Shown here piece by piece: positions 17,701 through 25,276 of a stretch of DNA of 64,000 bases; position 1 is the stretch's first letter; the number at the start of each line of letters is the position of its first letter. The notes beneath the pieces are model-generated. The model did no database searches and was not told where the DNA came from. It was given only the letters and a program-made list of their open reading frames with translations. Source of the DNA: Nitrospira sp. (GTDB taxonomy: Bacteria > Nitrospirota > Nitrospiria > Nitrospirales > Nitrospiraceae); contig JADYYH010000010.1 in NCBI GenBank assembly GCA_020853775.1, positions 38,981 through 102,980 on the forward strand, in the 5' to 3' direction. A program made the translations under genes and the position numbers.

Positions 17701-19185
17701 GTCGTGGTGCAGATAGGCTCGCCCCCTGCCTCGACTGGTCGCATATCCGTCGGCCAACATGGCGACCACCGCATCGAACGTCTCACGGCTCAGGTCGCGA
17801 AAAGGCATGGCCTTGCGGCACAACTCATACAGCGCCGTCTCGTCCCAGGCTTGGGTGGCAGCCGCCGCGACGATCTGTTGCGCCAGGACATCAAGGGGCG
17901 CGGGCGGCACCTCGATGTGGTCTAACACACCGGCGCTGATCGATCGGATCAGCGCGGCACATTCGATCAACTCGTCACGCGTGGTGGCAAAAAGGCGGCC
18001 TTTCGGGATGGCATGAACCCAATGGCCGGCCCGGCCGACACGCTGTAAGCAGGTGGCAATAGACCGGGGTGATCCGATCTGGCAGACGAGATCGACCGTT
18101 CCGACATCGATGCCGAGTTCCAGAGAGGCCGTCGCGACGACCACTCGCACGGCTCCGGTCTTTAATCGGTCCTCGGCAGCCAGGCGGATTTCCCGCGACA
18201 AGCTCCCGTGGTGGGCCGCCACGACGCCATCCCCCAAATGGCGCAACCGATCTTCTAAGTAGTGCGAGACCCGCTCGGCCAAGCGCCGCGTATTGACGAA
18301 GACCAGCGTGGAGCGATGCGCCTCGACCAGCGCGGCAACCCGATCGTAGATATCGCTCCAGATCGCATTGGTCGCCACGGGACCGAGTTCATCTTTCGGG
18401 ACTTCGACCGCCAGATCCATGTCGCGACGATGGCCGACATTGATGATCGCCACATCGTTCGCCAGCCGCAGGTCGTTCGGAGGTCCGTCTACGGAATCCG
18501 CGTCCTGCATGAGCGGAGAAGACCGACGGCTCCCGACCAGAAATTGCGCCATGCGTTCGATCGGACGCTGGGTGGCGGACAGGCCGATCCGCTGGACAAC
18601 ACCGCCAGCCAGCGCCTCCACGCGTTCCAACGACAAGGCTAAATGCGCCCCTCGCTTGTTCGGGGCGACGGCATGGACCTCGTCGACAATGACCGTACGG
18701 ACCGTCTTCAACATCGCCCGGCTCTTTTCCGCGGTGAGCAGAATAAACAGCGATTCGGGCGTGGTAATCAGGATATGCGGAGGGCGCCGGAGCATCTGCT
18801 GCCGTTCAGTCATCGGGGTGTCGCCGGTCCGTACGATCACCCGGAGGTCGGGCAACAACAGTCCCGCCGAGAGGGCCGCCTGACCGATCTCGAGCAGCGG
18901 TTGTTGCAGGTTTTTTTGCACATCATTGCTGAGCGCTTTGAGGGGGGAGATATAGAGGATTTGTGTTTCGTCCCGCAGGTCGCAACGCAGTGCCTGCTGA
19001 AACAGCCGATCGACACAGGACAGAAACGCGGCCAGGGTCTTGCCCGATCCGGTCGGGGCGGAAATCAGCAGGTCGCGGCCGGACTGAATCTCAGGCCAGG
19101 CCTGCTGCTGCACCTCCGTCGCAACCGTAAATTTTGCGGTGAACCATTCAGCGATGATGGGATGAAAGGGCGGAGCCGGAGTCAT
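14734..19185 (-). CDS. lhr: Lhr-type large ATP-dependent helicase
   Basis: 1483 residues from the ATG at 19185. This start is preferred over the upstream TTG/ATG-like codons because an extended -10 element ends 6 nt before it. Motifs run in order: Walker A APTGSGKT (residues 43-50), DEVH in VIVDEVHAV, LSATQ, and QRVGRAGH, an SF2 DEAD/DEAH core followed by a winged-helix and a large C-terminal region. The length is close to that of full-length E. coli Lhr, not the roughly 900-residue core-only form. Lhr is a 3'-5' DNA helicase linked to DNA repair. The gene stands alone and converges on the UspA gene. Confidence 0.93.
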   Translation of the reverse strand: MTPAPPFHPIIAEWFTAKFTVATEVQQQAWPEIQSGRDLLISAPTGSGKTLAAFLSCVDRLFQQALRCDLRDETQILYISPLKALSNDVQKNLQQPLLEIGQAALSAGLLLPDLRVIVRTGDTPMTERQQMLRRPPHILITTPESLFILLTAEKSRAMLKTVRTVIVDEVHAVAPNKRGAHLALSLERVEALAGGVVQRIGLSATQRPIERMAQFLVGSRRSSPLMQDADSVDGPPNDLRLANDVAIINVGHRRDMDLAVEVPKDELGPVATNAIWSDIYDRVAALVEAHRSTLVFVNTRRLAERVSHYLEDRLRHLGDGVVAAHHGSLSREIRLAAEDRLKTGAVRVVVATASLELGIDVGTVDLVCQIGSPRSIATCLQRVGRAGHWVHAIPKGRLFATTRDELIECAALIRSISAGVLDHIEVPPAPLDVLAQQIVAAAATQAWDETALYELCRKAMPFRDLSRETFDAVVAMLADGYATSRGRGRAYLHHDRINHQIRGRRGARLAAITSGGAIPDTANYAVIAEPDGTVVGSVDEDFAVESLTGDIILLGNTSWRIKGVETGKMRVEDAQGAPPTIPFWRGEAPARTADLSAEVARLRADLDQRLDPHVPAPPPSAPPVQWLKQECGLDQRGAEQAVQYILTGKSVLGTVPTQQTIVAERFFDESGGMQLVIHAPFGGRVNRAWGLALRKRFCVAFDFELQAAATDEGIVLSLGEKHSFPLDTVFAFLNVTTLRDVLTQAVLQAPMFMTRWRWNASRALALLRFAGGKRVPPQIQRMRAEDLLSAVFPDAIACQDNFQGERTVRQIPDHPLAQETIRDCLTDAMDIDGLATVLNKIESGSITCVAVDTPMPSAFCHEILNANPYAYLDDAPLEERRARAVDMRRTLPAALAGEMGALDQSAIDQVREESWPDVRDAEELHDALLTLGWVPCACMPGWDLLAPRLEPAGRIATLWQGESKRGWLAAEHHQYGSLLFPEVRIDPEAAPTPPETSLEREEVIQRVVLGWMESIGPVTTAGLAARLDLAVHDVDGAMLRLEAQGHVLRGRFSLEASRTTDEVVEWCHRRLLARIHRLTVGRLRKEIEPVTAAEFMRFLFQWQHASPGARLHGEAGLLEVAKQLGGFEAAASAWEAQILRVRLAKYQPEWLDRLCLGGALMWGRVTPHPRLMQELTVLPGRRVVPTRVAPVSLFAREDAPVLLEATGADVARVDCSSKLSPSAQAIRRCLQERGASFFSELLHGTRLLASEVEDGLWELVAAGLVTADGFDNLRALIDPRRRRAEASDRNRRPRHVGGRWSLLRPAVGQFQISRQASADPRSPSAFAQVPDSSQAAQVTERIARQLLQRYGVVFRDLLARESIVSSWRDLLICYRRLESSGELRGGRFVGGFTGEQFALPEALEALRALKKRPGTATQQEINISAADPLNLAGIILPGPRIAAIPSNFVVFREGVVIRTVTGRSANDRQEPSVLEVTQRDVRS

Positions 19186-19191
19186 CGGGTG

Positions 19192-19200
19192 ATCGTAACA
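19192..19200 (-). promoter_or_regulatory. Extended -10 promoter of lhr, leaderless arrangement
   Basis: On the minus strand TGTTACGAT ends 6 nt before the ATG at 19185, which places the transcription start at or beside the A of the start codon. No Shine-Dalgarno is present. Confidence 0.55.
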
Positions 19201-19384
19201 CAACCACCACTGGCAGAACATGCGGGTCGGACCGTTGAATCGTGCGGGAGCTGGAGGGGAAGTCTCGGGCGGGGGGAACTTTTATGGAACGGCAGGCCGT
19301 GCGGAGAGCATCCAGACCATGCCGGTTCAGGAGGCGGGATGTGGTCGTCTTCCTCTTAGCGAACACCCAGCAAGCCAGGCTGCC

Positions 19385-19588
19385 TCATGGTTCACCATAG
19401 GTGTTGAAGATGTCATACGACAACCGGCATTCGCTGCAGTAGTTTCTCGAAAATCGCACCTGGGACGGCGACACCACGTGTCGCGCCAGGTAACTCGGAA
19501 AATCGACCCAACAGTTCGTCCCCCTGCCGGAGAATCCATCGTCGCGCACCCGACGGCACAACTCACACATCGGTACGACTCGAACCAT
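19385..19588 (-). CDS. Stand-alone Cys-pair (zinc-ribbon-like) mini-protein
   Basis: 67 residues from an ATG at 19588 with AGGAGAT 5 nt upstream. The pattern is VVPMCELCRRVRDD, a Trp/Tyr-containing middle (WVDFPSYL), then RFSRNYCSECRLSYD: two CxxC pairs about 40 residues apart. The same pattern is familiar as the C-terminal tail of many response regulators and PAS kinases (ICASCKKIRDD ... FSHGICPDC). Here it is a separate small gene directly downstream of a stand-alone receiver gene, so a role in that signalling cluster is likely. Metal binding is inferred from the cysteines. Confidence 0.7.
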   Translation of the reverse strand: MVRVVPMCELCRRVRDDGFSGRGTNCWVDFPSYLARHVVSPSQVRFSRNYCSECRLSYDIFNTYGEP

Positions 19589-19632
19589 CGTCGATCTCCT
19601 GTTGCAGAATTCACGCTCATGGATCACCGCAA

Positions 19633-20064
19633 TCAGGTGTCCTGTTTTCTGATCGCCCGCACATGAAGATCATCCGGACAACAAACTCGCTCTCCTCGGA
19701 GCACTCGGCCAAGGTAGTGCCCGAGATCGACCGTGAGGTGTTTCACCAAATATCCGCTCGCCCCGGCCTCGAATGCGGCCATCACGTAGACTGGATCTTC
19801 ATGGAGCGCAAAAAAGACCACCTTGCTGTCCGGCAGTGTCTCGTATAACTGACGAGCCGTCCCGAGCCCTTCCAGAAAGGAGAGGGAGAAATCCAGAATA
19901 ATCAACTCCGGTTCGAGTTTTTTTGCCGTCATGACCACGGCTTCGCCCTCGGTTTCGGATGCCACCACTTCGTAGTGAGATTCCAGCAAAATCTCCAGAT
20001 AGGCGAGCATGGCCCGAGAGGAATCGCCGATCAGCACACGAGGACGCGACATCTTTTTTCTCAT
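19633..20064 (-). CDS. Stand-alone response-regulator receiver domain, atypical active site
   Basis: 143 residues from ATG 20064 (ATG 20052 is an alternative). A single receiver domain with no output domain. The phospho-acceptor Asp is present (LIILDFSLSF) and so is the Lys (YLVKHL). The N-terminal acidic pair is reduced to one residue (VLIGDSS), and the conserved Thr/Ser after beta-4 is Ala (VVFFALHEDP). Close similarity to the neighbouring NarL-type receiver (MHADPAYVRAAFEAGAS versus LHEDPVYVMAAFEAGAS) suggests origin by duplication and loss of the HTH domain. It may act as a phosphate sink or protein-protein switch. Confidence 0.85.
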   Translation of the reverse strand: MRKKMSRPRVLIGDSSRAMLAYLEILLESHYEVVASETEGEAVVMTAKKLEPELIILDFSLSFLEGLGTARQLYETLPDSKVVFFALHEDPVYVMAAFEAGASGYLVKHLTVDLGHYLGRVLRGERVCCPDDLHVRAIRKQDT

Positions 20065-20220
20065 AGTCCTACGAGGCACTGCGTAATTAAAGGAAGCGTA
20101 TAGTAGGACAAGTGAAGGGAAAACCACACGCGTAAGAGAACGGGTTTTAAGGCCAAAAATATACTGGTCTACTTACTAGTATCGACAGGATCGATGGGAT
20201 AGGAAACGGGTGGATTCCCG

Positions 20221-20865
20221 CTAGGTTTGGCTGGTTAAGCCCTGCGCCAAGGCATACTTCACGAGTTCGACGGTGGTGTGCAGGTTGAGCTGTTCCATGA
20301 TTTGCCCCTTGTGAAACTCAACCGTGCGAGGAGAAATCTTGAGGGTGCCGGCAATGTCCTTCACCGTATGGCCTTCGGCCAGGAGCTGCAACACTTCGCG
20401 TTGACGGGTGGTGAGTTCCGGGCCGGATGGGGCGCCGCCATCCACCCCGCGCAGCATGCTCTCCACGACCTCCTTCGTGACGAGCGGTGTCACATAGAAA
20501 TTGCCGCCACGGACGGCCCGGATCGCCTGGGCCAATTCCTCGCCCACACAACGCTTGAGCAGATAGGCGGAGGCGCCGGCCTCGAAGGCTGCGCGCACAT
20601 AGGCCGGATCGGCATGCATGGTGATAAACACCACTTTGACCTGAGGAAACTTGACCTTCATGACCCGGGCGGCATCGATACCGTTCAGCACCGGCATAGA
20701 GATGTCCAAAATGACGATATCCGGCTTCAGCTGCGGCACCGCCTCCAGCAGCGCCCGCCCATCGCCTACGGTGCCGACCAGTTCGCACTGATCATCCAAC
20801 AACCGTCGAAATCCCTCCAGGACGAGGGTATGGTCGTCTGCCAACAACACGCGCGGAAGCGTCAT
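20221..20865 (-). CDS. NarL/FixJ-family response regulator
   Basis: 214 residues from the ATG at 20865, which overlaps the kinase stop codon by 4 nt (ATGA). The receiver domain has LLADDH, phospho-acceptor Asp in IVILDISMP, Thr in VVFITMHADP, and Lys in YLLKRC. The C-terminal LuxR-type helix-turn-helix reads LTTRQREVLQLLAEGHTVKDIAGTLKIS with FHKGQIMEQL. With the upstream kinase it forms a complete NarX/NarL-like pair, in which phosphorylation allows dimeric DNA binding. Its target genes are not visible here. Confidence 0.93.
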   Translation of the reverse strand: MTLPRVLLADDHTLVLEGFRRLLDDQCELVGTVGDGRALLEAVPQLKPDIVILDISMPVLNGIDAARVMKVKFPQVKVVFITMHADPAYVRAAFEAGASAYLLKRCVGEELAQAIRAVRGGNFYVTPLVTKEVVESMLRGVDGGAPSGPELTTRQREVLQLLAEGHTVKDIAGTLKISPRTVEFHKGQIMEQLNLHTTVELVKYALAQGLTSQT

Positions 20866-22004
20866 ATCGCCACCCGGACAAGCGGTACGTACATAGATAC
20901 GGTTGTTCCTTTGCCCGGGCTGGACTCCACTTCGCACGTGCCCTGCACAGACAGGAGGCGTTCGCGCATATTCAACAGCCCCAACCCGCCCTCACATCGA
21001 TCCACCGTCAGTTGATCGAACCCCTTGCCGTCATCACGTACCACCACGACCACCCCCTCTTCTTCAACCGTGACCTCCACTTCGACTCTGGTTGCTTTCG
21101 CATGACGGGCGATATTGGACAGGCTCTCTTGAACGACGCGATACAGCGCCGTCGAGGCAGTTTTGTCGAGCGGCTGGTCAAGGGGTTGATGGACGAACAA
21201 GGCTTTGACGCCCGTTCGAGCGGAGAAGTCATCCAAGAGGCGCTGCAAGGCCGCCTTCAGCCCCAGGTCATCGAGAATGGAGGGATGAAAGCGATAGGCC
21301 ATGTACCGTACGTCGTCGGAGAGCGCCTCCAACCCCTTCAACACATTGTGCACACCGTCTTGAGCCGTCGCAGGCGAGCTCCCGATCTGCCGGTCCACGC
21401 TCTGAAGCTCCAACATGAGCAACGCCAGTCGTTGATTGACATCATCGTGCAGATCCTGGGCGATCCGCCGGCGTTCCTCTTCCTGGGCCGTGAGAATCCG
21501 CCCGGTCAGTGTATGCAACTGTTCTTCACTGCGCTCCAACGCCAGGCGGCTGGCGGCCAAATCTGCCGTCCGCGCTTCCACCCCCCGCTCCAGCCGCTCA
21601 TTCACTTCTTCGAGAAGCCGTTCCGTACGGCGACGCTGATAGATAAACACCACAGGCGCCCATAAGCCGAAGAGACTGAACAGGTGATTGCCCCATTCAA
21701 ACCACGGGGGAAGATTGGGAACTCGCGGGCTGAACGGAGCCGCAATGATCGTGAGCAATGAGCAAGCCGTGGCGGTGGCAATCGGCAACCATCGGTATTG
21801 ACTGGCCGACGACAGGAGCACGACCGCGCTGTAGAGCACCGCGTTCGCCACGCCCAGCGGCAATTGCAGATCCAGCACAAAAAAGAGACAGGCCAGCAGG
21901 CCGGCAAGTCCGACCAGAATCCGCTGCCGCCGCTGCGCCTGGGCATCGGTCGGTCGGCCGATCATCTCACCCGTCTCGTCCTGACGTAGGTTGAAAGACG
22001 CCAT
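20862..22004 (-). CDS. HisKA_3-type sensor histidine kinase, membrane-bound
   Basis: 380 residues. Four hydrophobic segments lie between about 28 and 122, followed by a coiled coil (about 123-170). The HisKA_3 dimerisation domain has EEERRRIAQDLHDDVNQRL with His186 as the phosphorylated residue, and the HATPase domain ends with VVRDDGKGFD and GLGLLNMRER. This is the NarX/DegS type, paired with the NarL-like regulator encoded by the overlapping downstream gene. There is no recognisable extracytoplasmic sensor domain, so the signal is probably sensed in or at the membrane. Confidence 0.92.
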   Translation of the reverse strand: MASFNLRQDETGEMIGRPTDAQAQRRQRILVGLAGLLACLFFVLDLQLPLGVANAVLYSAVVLLSSASQYRWLPIATATACSLLTIIAAPFSPRVPNLPPWFEWGNHLFSLFGLWAPVVFIYQRRRTERLLEEVNERLERGVEARTADLAASRLALERSEEQLHTLTGRILTAQEEERRRIAQDLHDDVNQRLALLMLELQSVDRQIGSSPATAQDGVHNVLKGLEALSDDVRYMAYRFHPSILDDLGLKAALQRLLDDFSARTGVKALFVHQPLDQPLDKTASTALYRVVQESLSNIARHAKATRVEVEVTVEEEGVVVVVRDDGKGFDQLTVDRCEGGLGLLNMRERLLSVQGTCEVESSPGKGTTVSMYVPLVRVAI

Positions 22005-22013
22005 CGAGGCCGG

Positions 22014-22022
22014 ATTTTAGCA
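22014..22022 (-). promoter_or_regulatory. Extended -10 promoter of the kinase/regulator operon
   Basis: TGCTAAAAT on the minus strand ends 9 nt before the kinase ATG at 22004, implying an untranslated leader of only 2-4 nt. Confidence 0.5.
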
Positions 22023-22093
22023 CGCGCCTCTGTCCGGAGACTAGAACCAGAATGGGCTCAAACCGGCAGCAGCAAACGACCCAGCGGTTCGGG

Positions 22094-22099
22094 TATGAT
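22094..22099 (+). promoter_or_regulatory. -10 element of the epimerase gene
   Basis: TATGAT ends 6 nt before the ATG at 22106, again a leaderless spacing. There is no Shine-Dalgarno and no clear -35. Confidence 0.4.
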
Positions 22100-22105
22100 G
22101 GCCGG

Positions 22106-22924
22106 ATGTCCGCCCTCCGCCCCATTGTCATCCTCGGAACCGGCTATACCGGCCGCTGGATTCAGAAGCTGGCCCGGGAACAGTCGCTGCCCATTCTGGC
22201 CAGCAGCCGCCAGCCGCAGCACCACCTCCGCGACGTGGCCCAGACCGCCCGTCTCCAGTTCGATCTGGATCAGCCGTCCACGTGGGCTGCGTTGCCGCTG
22301 GACGCCGACCTGATCTGGACGTTCCCGGCGGTTCCTCTTGAGCAAGTCCAGGCCTTCGCCGCATATTCCTGTAGCCATTCCCGCCGATTGGTCGTGTTAG
22401 GCAGTACGTCGGCCTACGATCGAGGCGAAGAGCCTCTGATAGACCTGCCCCGGTGGATCGACGAGACCAGCCCCGTCAATGTCGATCTTCCGCGCGTTCA
22501 GGGGGAGGAATACCTCCGTACCCAGCACGATGGCATCATCCTGCGCGTGGCCGGGATTTACGGGCCGAATCGCAATCCGGCGGAGTGGATTCGTCAAGGA
22601 CGTGTCGGCCCGACGAATAAGTTCGTGAACTTGATTCATGTCGAAGATCTGGCCGCGCTCTGCCTTCTGGCCCTGCGGACTGGACGCGCGGGGGACATTT
22701 ACAACATCAGTGACGGGCATCCGCGCCGATGGGCCGACATTTGCGCGGAAGTCTCGAGCAGATGGGGCGTTGTGAGCCCGCGGGAGGCATCCTCCAGCCA
22801 ACCGGGCAAGCGGATCTGCAACCGCAAAGCGCTCGAAACACTCCACTACACACTCCGGCACCCGGACCTCTATCACACGCTGGCCGCATTGCAACGGGAA
22901 GCAGGCGAACGGATCTCGCCCTAG
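22106..22924 (+). CDS. NAD-dependent epimerase/dehydratase-like protein (SDR, YeeZ type)
   Basis: 272 residues from the ATG at 22106, chosen because the glycine-rich nucleotide-binding loop starts soon after it (IVILGTGYTGRW, residues 7-18). LVVLGSTSAYD and ILRVAGIYGPNR follow, the Ser and Tyr region of extended SDR enzymes, although the classical YxxxK is not obvious. The substrate is not recognisable; YeeZ-like relatives act on nucleoside-sugar-like molecules or are uncharacterised. It converges on the SGNH gene with only 8 bp between stops. Confidence 0.8.
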   Translation: MSALRPIVILGTGYTGRWIQKLAREQSLPILASSRQPQHHLRDVAQTARLQFDLDQPSTWAALPLDADLIWTFPAVPLEQVQAFAAYSCSHSRRLVVLGSTSAYDRGEEPLIDLPRWIDETSPVNVDLPRVQGEEYLRTQHDGIILRVAGIYGPNRNPAEWIRQGRVGPTNKFVNLIHVEDLAALCLLALRTGRAGDIYNISDGHPRRWADICAEVSSRWGVVSPREASSSQPGKRICNRKALETLHYTLRHPDLYHTLAALQREAGERISP

Positions 22925-22932
22925 CGAAGGCC

Positions 22933-24249
22933 TCACTCTGTGGCCAGACGAGTCGGGCTCCCGGCAAGCAGTTGATGGATGGCCTCCCCGGCCACGCGCT
23001 GCCCCTCCCCCGTCCAATGCGTGTCATCGGGAAGATAGGTCAATACGCCCTGTGCGGCGGCTTCGCGAAGCGGCGGAGTCAGATCGAGAAATTCGATCTC
23101 CGGCGCGAGTTGCTTCAGGATCGCCGCCACCTCTTCGGGCAGCTCGTTCAGCGGCCATTCCCTCATTTCCACTGTGAGGGGCTCGAAGTTTTCCAACCCC
23201 TGATGCACCCGATGTTTCACCGGGGCAAACGCCACCACGAAGCGAATGCCTTGTTGGCGACTCGTCTGATAGGCCTCGGCTAAAATTGATCGCAGCCGCT
23301 CCAGGCGCAGTCTGTCCGTGGCCTTCAATGCCCCGAGCTTCTCCCCGAAGTACAACAAGGTTTCCTTTCCCTCCATGTCCTGAAACCGTCCACGCAGACG
23401 CAAATAATCGGAGTGTGGCACACATCCTTGCGCGGCTTTGCGTGAGACGAGCAGAAGATTTCTCGTCAACGAGCGCATCCAATAGTCATCGTGCGCGGCC
23501 CTCATATCGGGTACGACACTCACCTCCTGATCTTCCGGGTCCAATTGATAGAGATCGTTTCCCTCAAAAAATACCCACACAATCGTCTTCGGCTGCAGGG
23601 CCAGCGCATATCGCTTCAACACAACGAGTTCCTGCTCCGGCCCATAGCCGCTGATGCCTAAATTCGCGACGGACGTGCGTAACCGATGGCTTAATTGCGT
23701 GGTCAGGAGAGTGGCGCCGGGCAGCATGGGCGATTCGACATAGGAATCACCGATGACTACGACGTCCGCCCGGTCCATATCCGTATCGTTTCGAAATCCC
23801 CGATGGTCATACCGGAGGTCAAAGCGTTCCGGAGTATTCGCCGGGAGGCAGAGCGCTTCACCGATATTCCCCCGCATATAGAACCCTTGCTCGCGGTAAT
23901 GCGCCTCACGCCGGTATCCGAGTTCCGGATCACGGACATACCCGGACCGATCGAACCATTCACGCCCATGGGTACCGAACAAGGTTTGGTAATTGAGGAG
24001 TCCCACCACGCCCAACAATTCGGCCGTCCCCAGCACCATGATCCCGCACAGGGTCATCAGGACGAACCGACCCTGAATCTCCTTGCGCGGCAGATCGGAG
24101 AGAAGGGCGTACAGGCCCCAACACAACAGATAGCCGGCAATGAGGTTGTCCACTAGATGTCTCGTGCTGGTGACCCCCGTCAGCCATGACACCACGCATG
24201 CCCCAAGAAATATCACCAACGTCAACCATGCCGCCTTATGTTCCACCAC
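22933..24249 (-). CDS. Membrane-anchored SGNH-hydrolase-like protein (AlgX/DltD-like)
   Basis: About 438 residues from a GTG at 24249, picked because GGAGG lies 7 nt upstream; the frame is open 25 codons further. Three N-terminal hydrophobic segments are followed by a soluble domain with the SGNH block I motif VVIGDSYVE, a GYGPEQE segment, and the C-terminal catalytic block DDTHWTGEGQRV with an Asp-x-x-His pair. Such proteins often acetylate or de-acetylate surface polysaccharides, but none of those genes is nearby, so the substrate is unknown. Confidence 0.78.
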   Translation of the reverse strand: MVEHKAAWLTLVIFLGACVVSWLTGVTSTRHLVDNLIAGYLLCWGLYALLSDLPRKEIQGRFVLMTLCGIMVLGTAELLGVVGLLNYQTLFGTHGREWFDRSGYVRDPELGYRREAHYREQGFYMRGNIGEALCLPANTPERFDLRYDHRGFRNDTDMDRADVVVIGDSYVESPMLPGATLLTTQLSHRLRTSVANLGISGYGPEQELVVLKRYALALQPKTIVWVFFEGNDLYQLDPEDQEVSVVPDMRAAHDDYWMRSLTRNLLLVSRKAAQGCVPHSDYLRLRGRFQDMEGKETLLYFGEKLGALKATDRLRLERLRSILAEAYQTSRQQGIRFVVAFAPVKHRVHQGLENFEPLTVEMREWPLNELPEEVAAILKQLAPEIEFLDLTPPLREAAAQGVLTYLPDDTHWTGEGQRVAGEAIHQLLAGSPTRLATE

Positions 24250-24577
24250 GCACGGTCCTCCCTGCTCACAACGGCTGCAGCAACGGCCGGCTTCAGCGCA
24301 GGCCACAGCGCGCGACGAATCCACGCTTCACATCCTGAACGGGTGTCCAGTAATACTAAACAGGTTTTAGCCTGATCCGGAAGGTCTGAGAAGCTGGGGA
24401 TATCCCTAGCGGGCGGCGGCCAGAAAAAGATGACGGCCAGCCACAGCCCGGAGGACAACAGATCGCAGAAGGACAGAAACGTCACGCATTCTTGAGACTC
24501 ACCACAAAAACGTGTTACACAGGTAAAAAGGCGGATTTGCGCGTTCCACTTTAGGCAGGCGTTGGCACGAGCCCCTG

Positions 24578-25189
24578 ATGACCGACATCGCAAAGAAAAA
24601 GAAGCCGGCCAGACGTCCCCTATCCTCCCCGACCAAAGCCGAAGTGCACGTGGGCGACATTGTCCGGCGGCTCCGCAAATCTCTTCACCTTTCAGTACGA
24701 ACACTCGCCGACAAGTGCGGCTTCTCGCCCAGCTTCATCTCTCAGGTCGAACTACGCCAGGCCTCGCCGTCTATTGCCTCCACGGAAAAGATTGCGTCCG
24801 CGTTAGGCGTCACCCTGGGAGAATTTTTTCGCGCCATCGACCCTACGCCTCCTGCCATCATCCGGTCGGATGCCAGACCGGTCGTGCAAAGCGAATGGTC
24901 TCGCGCAAAAATCGAAGCGCTCGGGCCGTTCAACAAGGACAGTCAGTTTGAGCCCATGGTCATTACAATCCAGCCGGGCGGAGCCAGCGGGCACAAACCC
25001 TACGTACGCCAGGCTGAACAGTTAGCGGTGGTACTGCTGGGGACGCTCGAATTGACCTTGGAAGAGGAAGTGCACCATCTCAAGCGGGGGGATGCCGCCG
25101 GGATTCCCGCAGGCAATCGGCATTGCTGGCGAAACATCAGCAAGCGGCCGGCACAAATGCTGATCGTGACCGCACACCGGCGACTGTAA
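24578..25189 (+). CDS. XRE-family regulator with C-terminal cupin domain
   Basis: 203 residues. The N-terminal basic tail precedes a helix-turn-helix (residues 22-80; VGDIVRRLRKSLHLSVRTLADKCGFSPSFISQVE), followed by a cupin fold (about 110-200) with GHKPYVRQAEQLAVVLLGTLEL and NRHCWRN. This XRE-cupin layout (PuuR, SutR) usually senses a small ligand and regulates nearby metabolism. The next gene converges, so the regulon is not visible from position. The 330-bp upstream region is the likely site of its promoter, but I see none clearly. Confidence 0.9.
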   Translation: MTDIAKKKKPARRPLSSPTKAEVHVGDIVRRLRKSLHLSVRTLADKCGFSPSFISQVELRQASPSIASTEKIASALGVTLGEFFRAIDPTPPAIIRSDARPVVQSEWSRAKIEALGPFNKDSQFEPMVITIQPGGASGHKPYVRQAEQLAVVLLGTLELTLEEEVHHLKRGDAAGIPAGNRHCWRNISKRPAQMLIVTAHRRL

Positions 25190-25276
25190 TCGCCGCGCCT
25201 TCCTCCCATCACCTGCAGGTTCTCGCCCATCCAAACGGCAGGCGAACATCAAGAGCCTCCGTCTCGATCTCATGTC

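Noticed and set aside
19220-19666. Rightward 148-codon frame over the mini-protein gene
   Set aside because: The leftward frame carries a recognised Cys-pair pattern with a ribosome binding site; the rightward one has no motif.
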